The notes beneath the pieces were generated by a model. The model was not told the DNA's origin and did no database searches. It saw nothing but the letters and a program-made list of their open reading frames with translations. 6,705 bases of DNA from Chrysiogenia bacterium. Lineage in GTDB: Bacteria > JAGRBM01. Each line of letters opens with the position of its first letter. The stretch's first letter is position 1. The stretch spans positions 1 through 6,705 of the forward strand of contig JAGRBM010000035.1 of assembly GCA_020434085.1 (NCBI GenBank), read 5' to 3'. The position numbers were made by a program, and so were the translations under genes. This document shows, in pieces, positions 1 through 5,719 of the stretch.

Positions 1-8
1 AGCACTGG

Positions 9-1211
9 ATGCGCCGCATGGTGTGGCTGGCCCACCCCGAGGGGGTCCGCCTTCCCGCTTATGAATCGGTCATCAAGCTGACCATCAAGATCCTGCTGGT
101 GGTCAGTGCATTCTCGCTCCCGCTCTTTGTGGCGACCCTCTACACCTTCAACGTGACGACCGGCGACCTGATGCGCGCCGGGCTGGAGGGGATGCCCGAC
201 TTCATCCTGGGCTACGTCATTGCCTTCTTCATCCTGGGGGTGGGTTACTTCGTCTACGAGCGCTTCTTCCGAAAGCGCGGCGAGGTGGTGCCCGCGCCCG
301 ATGACGTCGCACATCTGCATGAACTCTCCGATCTGGTCAACACGATGCCGCTTCGCAGCGCGATCACCTCCATGGTGCTCTGGGGCGGCGCGGGAATGCT
401 GACGGGCTGGGGCGTGGGCTTCCTGCTGGACTTCAGCGCCACGTTTGCGATCTGGACCGTGATGGCGTTGAGCGTGATCGGGGTGGTGTCCTTTCCCTTC
501 CAGTATTTCCTCTTCCAGCGGATCTTCGAGCCGCTGGGCAACAAGCTCAAGGACGCCGCCGGCGAGGGCTATCGCGTGGAAAATGCGGGAATCGCGGCGC
601 TCTCCATCGAAGACGAGCAGGCCGTGCGCGACCGTCTCATCACCGGCGTGCGCGTGGCATTGGCCGCGCCTGTCTGGGGCGCCTTCGCGCTGGTGCACGA
701 CAAGGTAGAGTTCTTCTACGTGGGAATCCTGATCGCCTACACGGTGATTTCGATCAGCGGTTACATCGCGACTTATGGCAGCAACATTCGCCGGGCGGCG
801 GAATACCTGCGCTGGGCGGCCGACGGGGTGGGGCTGGTGCTGTTCGTGCAATACTCGGGTTCGATGACGACCATCGCCGTCGGGCTCTACTGGGTGATCA
901 TCTACACGATCACCCTGCAGCGGGGCTTCGATACGGGGCTGGTGTTCACCACCTTCTATTCGGCGCTCTATGGTTCGGTGCTTTTCTCGGAATACGTGGG
1001 CTGGCTCCCGCATGCGCCGGCCACCTCGGTGGAGGGTGAACTGCTCGATGTCATTCTCTACCGCTCGCCCTGGAACAACTTCCACCCTTCGGTGGCCTTC
1101 CTCGCTTCATTCATCTTCATTGCGGGCGGGATGGTGGCCTGCGTGTTCATGGCCCACGTCTATCGCCGGCGAAACGACTCGGGAATCCGGGGCCTGCTCG
1201 ATCTGGACTGA
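9..1211 (+). CDS. Polytopic membrane protein, sensor-like, no output domain; 5' end uncertain
   Basis: I do not recognise a named family with certainty. The 400-residue product is strongly hydrophobic, with probable membrane helices near residues 25-46, 64-83, 117-139, 146-170, 212-228, 234-256, 286-302, 308-326 and 360-383. A basic cytoplasmic-looking loop (RFFRKR, 85-90) follows the second helix and YRRR (385-388) follows the last. Residues about 210-330 have the layout of membrane sensory modules of RpfC-like histidine kinases and related cyclases: paired arginines (RRAAEYL, 261-267), then a helix leading to an aromatic LYW (293-295) and QRGFDTG (304-310), comparable to the GNGFRYG-type motif of those proteins. 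No kinase, cyclase, GGDEF or HD residues are present, so it would have to act through a partner or be a non-signalling membrane protein. The ATG at 9 has only 8 upstream bases, with no ribosome site visible, and the frame stays open to the window edge, so the gene may begin upstream. An alternative ATG lies at 18. Function is unknown; the sensory reading is inference. Confidence 0.75.
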   Translation: MRRMVWLAHPEGVRLPAYESVIKLTIKILLVVSAFSLPLFVATLYTFNVTTGDLMRAGLEGMPDFILGYVIAFFILGVGYFVYERFFRKRGEVVPAPDDVAHLHELSDLVNTMPLRSAITSMVLWGGAGMLTGWGVGFLLDFSATFAIWTVMALSVIGVVSFPFQYFLFQRIFEPLGNKLKDAAGEGYRVENAGIAALSIEDEQAVRDRLITGVRVALAAPVWGAFALVHDKVEFFYVGILIAYTVISISGYIATYGSNIRRAAEYLRWAADGVGLVLFVQYSGSMTTIAVGLYWVIIYTITLQRGFDTGLVFTTFYSALYGSVLFSEYVGWLPHAPATSVEGELLDVILYRSPWNNFHPSVAFLASFIFIAGGMVACVFMAHVYRRRNDSGIRGLLDLD

Positions 1212-1236
1212 TTTGGCCGCAAAACGGGCCCCTCAA

Positions 1237-1266
1237 TTGTGCCGGCCCTCCCGGTTCTGTTACACT
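1237..1266 (+). promoter_or_regulatory. Candidate extended -10 promoter for the MshEN-domain gene
   Basis: TACACT at 1261-1266 (4 of 6 against TATAAT) is preceded by TG at 1258-1259, giving the extended -10 form TGtTACACT. TTGTGC at 1237-1242 supplies a weak -35 (TTG only) at 18-bp spacing. Transcription would start near 1273, leaving a leader of about 60 nt. The position, between a membrane-protein gene and an apparently unrelated gene, fits a separate promoter, but the match is based on E. coli consensus only. Confidence 0.35.
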
Positions 1267-1334
1267 TCGGATCTTCGTGGTGAAAGCGAGTATGCAGGGA
1301 CGTCGCTGCTCATTTGAGAGAGGACTGACCCCCC

Positions 1335-2150
1335 ATGGCGGGACTCAAAAAGCGACTGGGTGAGATTCTGCTGGAGATGCGTGTCGTCACTCCGGCGGAC
1401 GTGCAGGCCGGGCTAGAGGAACAGAAAGTCTCCGGGGAGAAAATCGGCAGCGTGCTGGTGCGCCGCGGCGTGTGCCGCGCCGCCGATGTGCTCGCCGCGC
1501 TGAGCTCCCAGATGGGGCATCCCTCCATCGACCTGACCGGGGTAAGCCCGCCCCACGCGCTGCAGACCCTGCTCGAATCAACCTATGCCGAAGCCAAGCA
1601 CGTACTTCCCATCGGGGAAGAAGCCGCGCTCGGTCGGCAGAAGGTTTACCAGATCGCCATGTCGAACCCGCTCGATGCGGAAACGATCTCTGAAATCGAG
1701 TTCAAGCTCCAGTGCAAGGTCAAAGGGATGGTGGCCCTTGAGGGACAGCTCAAGGACGCCATTCGCAGCTACTACTACGCGCAGGACTACGGCTACGACA
1801 TGAGCTTCCAGGAAGATGGCTCGGTGCGTTTTGCCGGTGGCGCCCCTGCCGAGCAGCCCGAGACCGTGCTGGGCCAGCAGGCGCCGCAACCGGCTGTCGC
1901 GCCAAGGCCAGCCGCGCCGCCGCCACCTCCCCCGCAGACGGCCACGCGCAAGCCGCATCCGGCGGCGACGTCACTCTCGGGAATCACCGCGCCGCCGGCG
2001 GCTTCATCGGCTGCCGATGCGGCCAGGATCGCCCAGCTCGAAGCTGACGTGGCCCGCCTGAAGAGCACGCTCTCGGCGCTGCTGCGGGTGCTGGCCGAGC
2101 GCGGGGTCATTACCCGTGAAGACATTCAGACCCACATGCAGCGCTCCTGA
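1335..2150 (+). CDS. Stand-alone MshEN (GspE/PilB N-terminal) domain protein with proline-rich linker
   Basis: Residues 7-59 match the MshEN architecture exactly: two 24-residue motifs (7-30, starting R7-L8-G9 and ending Q30; 36-59, starting K36-I37-G38 and ending Q59) separated by a 5-residue spacer. In MshE and relatives this domain binds cyclic di-GMP and sits before a type II secretion or type IV pilus ATPase. The rest of the globular domain runs to about residue 148. There is no Walker A or ATPase domain. A low-complexity Pro/Ala linker (about 170-225, six prolines at 195-200) follows, then a short amphipathic helix (226-253) and a C-terminal segment, ERGVITREDI (255-264). No signal peptide or membrane helix is seen, so it is probably cytoplasmic. 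Motif I has Arg16 where the consensus glycine is expected, so ligand binding is uncertain. The ATG at 1335 is preceded by AGGA at 1321-1324 (10-nt spacing). The family assignment is firm; the role (c-di-GMP-responsive adaptor, possibly for a pilus or secretion machine) is inference. Confidence 0.88.
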   Translation: MAGLKKRLGEILLEMRVVTPADVQAGLEEQKVSGEKIGSVLVRRGVCRAADVLAALSSQMGHPSIDLTGVSPPHALQTLLESTYAEAKHVLPIGEEAALGRQKVYQIAMSNPLDAETISEIEFKLQCKVKGMVALEGQLKDAIRSYYYAQDYGYDMSFQEDGSVRFAGGAPAEQPETVLGQQAPQPAVAPRPAAPPPPPPQTATRKPHPAATSLSGITAPPAASSAADAARIAQLEADVARLKSTLSALLRVLAERGVITREDIQTHMQRS

Positions 2151-2161
2151 GTCCGTATGCC

Positions 2162-2185
2162 TCAGAAGCCCTGATTCGGGCCTGA
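2162..2185 (+). terminator. Weak hairpin after the MshEN-domain gene
   Basis: GCCC (2168-2171) pairs with GGGC (2178-2181) around a 6-nt loop. The stem extends through a 2-nt AA bulge with TCAG (2162-2165) against CTGA (2182-2185). It begins 12 nt after the stop codon, where a terminator would be expected, but an A-rich stretch rather than a T-run follows. It is a poor intrinsic terminator and may only be a 3'-end stabilising structure. Confidence 0.3.
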
Positions 2186-2276
2186 AACATCATTAAAATC
2201 CATTAAAGAAGTTTCGCCCATATTTCCGATGTGGTAACGGAAACCCTGTCTTTATCATCCGGCGAGTTCCCGGAAC
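2185..2276 (+). promoter_or_regulatory. AT-rich control region with phased repeats, -10 box and dyad, upstream of the ABC operon
   Basis: Positions 2185-2258 are about 35 percent G+C by direct count (26 of 74), far below the surrounding coding DNA. CATTAAA occurs at 2191-2197 and again at 2201-2207, exactly 10 bp apart, so on the same helical face. TATCAT at 2253-2258 matches the sigma70 -10 consensus at 5 of 6 positions, but no good -35 lies 16-18 bp upstream, suggesting an activator or a different sigma factor. A perfect 11-bp dyad, GTTCC-C-GGAAC, at 2266-2276 would overlap the predicted start of transcription near 2265 and is a candidate operator. The leader to the ABC ATPase start would be about 77 nt. 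All functional assignments here are inference. Confidence 0.35.
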
Positions 2277-2325
2277 CATCGCATCCGGACAGAACTTGCC
2301 CTGAAACCAAACCGGTTCTTTTGCT

Positions 2326-2330
2326 GGAGG
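2326..2330 (+). promoter_or_regulatory. Ribosome binding site deciding the ABC ATPase start
   Basis: GGAGG lies 11 nt before the ATG at 2342. This site, and the fact that homology to ABC ATPases begins at the second residue (IEVENLSKSYG), fix the start here. The GTG at 2231 in the same frame would add 37 residues of unrelated sequence. Confidence 0.7.
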
Positions 2331-2341
2331 TACGGTCTCGC

Positions 2342-3286
2342 ATGATTGAGGTCGAAAACCTGTCCAAGAGTTATGGCCCCACGCTGGCCGTCGACTCGGT
2401 CAGCTTCAAGGTCGAACCGCGGGAGGTCCTCGGATTTCTCGGCCCCAACGGCGCCGGGAAGACCACCACCATGAAGATCCTCACCGGCTATCTCACGCCC
2501 GATTCGGGACGCGCGATGGTGGGCGGGATCGACGTGATGGAGAACTCCCTCGAAGTGCGACGCAAGATCGGGTACCTGCCCGAAAACGCGCCCCTGTATT
2601 CGGAGATGAACGTCCTCGAATACCTGAACTTCGTTTGTGAGGTTCGGCGAATTCCCAAGAACGAGCGTCGGTTGCGCCAGGAAGAAATGATCGCTTCCTG
2701 CGGGCTCGAACCGGTGCTCAAAAAAGACATCGGCGCGCTCTCGAAGGGCTACCGCCAGCGCGTGGGCCTGGCCCAGGCCATGATTCACGGGCCCGAGGTG
2801 CTGATCCTCGATGAGCCGACCACGGGCCTCGATCCCAACCAGATCATCGAGATCCGCAACCTCATCCGCGCCATCGGCAAGGAGAAGACGGTCATCCTCT
2901 CGACCCACATCCTGCCGGAGGTGACGGCCACGTGTTCGCGCGTGGTCATTATCTCGGGCGGCAAGATCGCGGGCGAAGGCACGACCGAAGATCTCTCCAA
3001 GCAGGCCTCTGCCGAAGAACAGATCGTCGTTGCGATCAAGGGCCCGGCCGCCGAAGTGGCCGACAAGCTGCGCGCGGCCTCGGGGATGCTCAATGTTCAG
3101 CGCGGCGACGACGCAGTGGACGGGGCGCACCGCTTCACGCTGGCGATGAAGCGCGACGCCGCCAATGGTGAGCGCCTGTTCAAGGTCGTTGTCGACAACA
3201 ACTGGGTACTTACTGAAATGAGCCGCAGCCAGGCCTCGCTCGAAGACATCTTCAAGCGCCTGACCACCAGCGGAGGTGCCGCATGA
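2342..3286 (+). CDS. GldA-type ABC transporter ATP-binding protein (ABC-2 family)
   Basis: This 314-residue cytoplasmic ATPase powers the membrane complex encoded downstream. All nucleotide-binding elements are present: A-loop Tyr11, Walker A GPNGAGKT (34-41), Q-loop YLPEN with Glu81 in place of Gln, signature LSKGYRQR (133-140), Walker B VLILDEP (153-159), D-loop GLDP (162-165) and switch His189 in STHIL. The Glu in the Q-loop and the LSKGY signature are typical of the GldA and ABC-2 exporter branch, so the enzyme should be active. A C-terminal extension of about 85 residues (230-314) matches the accessory region common in this branch. The stop overlaps the permease start by 4 nt (ATGA, 3283-3286), implying translational coupling. 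It is the first gene of a four-gene operon and its length is normal for the family. The energising role is established for the family; the transported substrate cannot be inferred. Confidence 0.95.
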   Translation: MIEVENLSKSYGPTLAVDSVSFKVEPREVLGFLGPNGAGKTTTMKILTGYLTPDSGRAMVGGIDVMENSLEVRRKIGYLPENAPLYSEMNVLEYLNFVCEVRRIPKNERRLRQEEMIASCGLEPVLKKDIGALSKGYRQRVGLAQAMIHGPEVLILDEPTTGLDPNQIIEIRNLIRAIGKEKTVILSTHILPEVTATCSRVVIISGGKIAGEGTTEDLSKQASAEEQIVVAIKGPAAEVADKLRAASGMLNVQRGDDAVDGAHRFTLAMKRDAANGERLFKVVVDNNWVLTEMSRSQASLEDIFKRLTTSGGAA

Positions 3287-4011
3287 GTGTCGCCAACGTC
3301 TGGACCGTCTTCAAAAAAGAATTCCGGGTCTACTTCAACTCTCCGATCGCCTACATCCTGCTGACCGTGTTTCTGGTCTTTTGCGGGTGGTGGTTCTTCT
3401 TCTTCACGCCGTTCTTCGTGATCGGGCAGGCGGAGATGCGCAACCTCTTCGGGGTGCTGCCCTTCGTGTTCCTCTTTCTGGTGCCGGCCGTGTCCATGCG
3501 GCTGTGGGCCGAAGAGCGAAAGCTCGGCACGGTGGAGCTCCTGCTGAGCTATCCGCTGCGCGACGCCGAAGTGGTGATCGGCAAGTATCTGGCCGCACTG
3601 GCCTTCCTGATCCTGGCGATCGGGCTCACCTTCCCGATCCCCGCGAGCGTCGGTTTCCTGGGCGATCCCGATACCGGGCCCATCTGGGGTTCCTACATCG
3701 GCAGCGTACTGCTGGCGGCGGCCTATCTCTCGATCGGCTGCTTCGCCTCGGCCATCACGCGCGACCAGATCGTCGCCTTCGTGGTGGGGCTCACCTTCTG
3801 CGCCGCCTTCTACCTGGTGGGCATCGCCGCGCAGTATGGCGGCCTTCCGCCGCTGCTGGGCAGCATCCTGTCCTACCTGGGCCTGTCCACGCACTTTGAA
3901 TCGGTCGCCCGCGGCGTCATCGACTCGCGCGACGTTGTCTATTACCTCGCCCTCATCGGGCTCTTCCTGTCCGCGACGATCTACACCCTTCGCGGCTACC
4001 GGCAGGGTTAA
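3283..4011 (+). CDS. GldF-type ABC-2 permease
   Basis: This 242-residue inner-membrane permease should form the pore partner of the preceding ATPase, probably as a homodimer because only one permease gene is present. Six helices are visible near residues 22-46, 55-74, 100-124, 138-158, 164-184 and 217-237. Family hallmarks are the N-terminal amphipathic FKKEFRVYFNSPIAYI (10-25), the cytoplasmic loop LWAEERKLGTVELLLSYPL (74-92) after the second helix, and HFESVARGVIDSRD (204-217) before the last helix. These are typical of the ABC-2 permeases found beside GldG-like proteins. The ATG at 3283 overlaps the ATPase stop and has GGAGGT (3272-3277) 5 nt upstream. Its own stop codon overlaps the ribosome site of the next gene. 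The permease is separate from the auxiliary protein rather than fused to it. The substrate is unknown. Confidence 0.93.
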   Translation: MSVANVWTVFKKEFRVYFNSPIAYILLTVFLVFCGWWFFFFTPFFVIGQAEMRNLFGVLPFVFLFLVPAVSMRLWAEERKLGTVELLLSYPLRDAEVVIGKYLAALAFLILAIGLTFPIPASVGFLGDPDTGPIWGSYIGSVLLAAAYLSIGCFASAITRDQIVAFVVGLTFCAAFYLVGIAAQYGGLPPLLGSILSYLGLSTHFESVARGVIDSRDVVYYLALIGLFLSATIYTLRGYRQG

Positions 4012-4016
4012 GGAGG
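4010..4016 (+). promoter_or_regulatory. Strong Shine-Dalgarno overlapping the permease stop codon
   Basis: AAGGAGG begins within the TAA stop of the permease (4009-4011) and lies 6 nt before the ATG at 4023. It is the best ribosome site in the window and links translation of the auxiliary protein to termination on the permease. Confidence 0.8.
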
Positions 4017-4022
4017 CCAGCG

Positions 4023-5699
4023 ATGAAAAGCGCACAGCGACTCACCGAATTCCTGCTCATCGCCGCCATCGTGGTCCTGGTCAACGTGGCCGCCCAGCGC
4101 GTGTTCTACCGCTGCGACCTGACCGATGATCAGCGCTACACCCTCTCGGACGCAACGGCCAACGCGCTCGCCGGCCTGGACGATACGCTGACCATCAAGG
4201 CCTTCTTCTCCGAGAACATCCCGCCCTCGCAGAGCGCGCTGATCAACGGCGTCAAGGACACGCTCTCGGAATACAAGGCGCTCGGCGGTGCCGGCGTGCA
4301 GATCGAGTTCATCGATCCGACCAGCGATCCCGAGATCGAGCAGGAAATGCGGATGCTCGGCATTCCCGAGCTCCAGATGACCGTCGTGGGGCGCGGCGAG
4401 CTCGAACAGCGCAAGGTCTACATGGGCGTGGGCCTGTTCTACCAGGACAAGAAGGAAGTCATTCAGGCGGTACAGTCGCTCGATGACTTCGAATACAACC
4501 TGACCAGTGCCGTTCTCAAGCTCGCTTCCGAGCCCCGGAAAGTCGGCGTCTGGCTGGGCAATCCGCTTCCGGCCTCCCAGCCGTTTTGGGAGGACTACCA
4601 GCGCTACAAACTCAGCGAGGATCTCGAAACGCTCTACCAGAGCCTGCGTCGCCAGTACGACGTCACCGAGGTGAACTTCGCCGGTGGCAAGGCCGTGCCG
4701 AGCGACGTGAACACCCTGCTGGTGATCGGTCCGAAGAAAGCGACCGACCGCGACCTCTACGAAATCGATCAGTTCATCATGCGCGGCGGGCGGGCCATCT
4801 TCCTGCTCGATGAGAGCGAGCGCGACGACCAGATGCGCGCCAGCCCGACCCCCTCAGGACTCGAACCCCTGCTCGAGAGCTACGGCGTGCGCGTGGGCCC
4901 CTCGCTGGTGGCCGATCGCCGCTGCGCCCGCGCGCGCTTTACCACGCGCTTCATGCAGTCGATTGCGCCCTATCCGTTCTGGCCGAAGATCACCGAAGAG
5001 GGCATCGAAAAAGAGAACCCCGCACTCTCCAGCCTGCGCGGCGTGGCGCTGATGTGGACCGCGCCCATCGAGGTGCTTCCCTCCGCCCTGGGTGAGCGCA
5101 AGTTCACCACACTGCTCAAGACCTCTCCCTACGCGAAGGCCCACCAGCTTCCCGCGCAGGTCTTCGGCGAGCAGGAGGGCCTGCTGCCCGGCACGACCCA
5201 GACCGAGCTGACGCTGGCCGGCCTGATTGAGGGGCCGTTCCAGAGCTACTACGCCGGCCGCGGCGCGCCCGTGCCGACCATGCCCGAGGGGTATGAATCG
5301 ACGCCGATGCCGCCGGTGGGCGAGGCGCCCGACTTCATCGATAGTACCGAGAACGGCCGCATCATCGTGGTGGGCAGCAGCAACTTCATCACCGAAGGGC
5401 CGCTGGGCTACTTCCAGCAGATGCGCAGCGGCACCCAGAACCTGGTGTTCGTCCAGAACCTGGTGGACTGGCTGACGCTCGGCGACGGGCTGATTGGCAT
5501 TCGCAGCCGCGTGGCGCCGACCTACCCGCTCGATGAGTCCACCGAGTCGCAGCAGCAGTTCATCCAGCTCGTAAACATCGCGGCGATGCCGCTGCTGGTG
5601 ATTCTCTTCGGTGTGGCGCGCTTCCTGCTCCGCCGGCGCGACCGGCGGCTCTATGAAGAGCACTACCAGATGAGCCACGGCTCGAAATCGCGCAGCTAG
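4023..5699 (+). CDS. GldG-type ABC transporter auxiliary protein, periplasmic
   Basis: This 558-residue protein belongs to the GldG-like group of ABC-type auxiliary components. An N-terminal anchor (about 9-27) follows a short basic start, a large soluble part spans about 30-514, and a second helix (about 515-535) is followed by RRRDRR (537-542). The positive-inside pattern puts both termini in the cytoplasm and the large domain in the periplasm. Recognisable family elements are RYTLSDAT (38-45) after the anchor, VGVWLGNP (174-181), TLLVIGPKK (231-239), YEIDQFIMRGGRAIFLLDES (246-265) and, near the C terminus, RIIVVGSSNFI (446-456) with NLVDWLTLGDGLIGIRSR (479-496). A Pro-rich loop at 415-436 (PVPTMPEGYESTP and on) may be flexible. 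No enzymatic motif is evident. It lies 11 nt after the permease gene. In Bacteroidota, GldG works with GldF and GldA. Here a periplasmic substrate-handling or scaffold role is inferred from topology and operon context. Confidence 0.92.
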   Translation: MKSAQRLTEFLLIAAIVVLVNVAAQRVFYRCDLTDDQRYTLSDATANALAGLDDTLTIKAFFSENIPPSQSALINGVKDTLSEYKALGGAGVQIEFIDPTSDPEIEQEMRMLGIPELQMTVVGRGELEQRKVYMGVGLFYQDKKEVIQAVQSLDDFEYNLTSAVLKLASEPRKVGVWLGNPLPASQPFWEDYQRYKLSEDLETLYQSLRRQYDVTEVNFAGGKAVPSDVNTLLVIGPKKATDRDLYEIDQFIMRGGRAIFLLDESERDDQMRASPTPSGLEPLLESYGVRVGPSLVADRRCARARFTTRFMQSIAPYPFWPKITEEGIEKENPALSSLRGVALMWTAPIEVLPSALGERKFTTLLKTSPYAKAHQLPAQVFGEQEGLLPGTTQTELTLAGLIEGPFQSYYAGRGAPVPTMPEGYESTPMPPVGEAPDFIDSTENGRIIVVGSSNFITEGPLGYFQQMRSGTQNLVFVQNLVDWLTLGDGLIGIRSRVAPTYPLDESTESQQQFIQLVNIAAMPLLVILFGVARFLLRRRDRRLYEEHYQMSHGSKSRS

Positions 5700-5719
5700 A
5701 AGCGTAGGAGACCAGAACC

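Noticed and set aside
1226-1248. GGGCC / GGCCC inverted repeat after the first gene as a terminator
   Set aside because: It has only 5 bp with a 13-nt loop and no T-run, and GC-rich DNA produces such pairs often.
1292-1363. Short frame of 23 codons (MQGRRCSF...) overlapping the start of the MshEN gene, possible leader peptide
   Set aside because: There is no convincing ribosome site and no attenuator-like structure or codon bias. A frame this short is expected by chance.
2231-2341. In-frame GTG at 2231 adding 37 residues to the ABC ATPase
   Set aside because: The added residues have no ABC ATPase similarity and cross the AT-rich control region. A GGAGG site 11 nt before the ATG at 2342, and family homology beginning right there, mark the real start.
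2582-2584. Glu instead of Gln in the ABC ATPase Q-loop and LSKGY in place of LSGGQ
   Set aside because: Both are normal for the GldA/ABC-2 exporter branch, not signs of an inactive enzyme.
2255-3130. Long antisense open frame (291 codons) opposite the ABC ATPase
   Set aside because: It is a shadow of a clear ABC ATPase with every catalytic motif. The antisense product is rich in His, Arg and Asp, with no domain. The same applies to the antisense frames at 3097-4035, 4854-5678 and 5696-6283.
3276-3899. Overlapping + strand frame of 207 codons across the permease
   Set aside because: It is Arg/Pro-rich with no membrane helices, whereas the frame from 3283 encodes a canonical six-helix permease.
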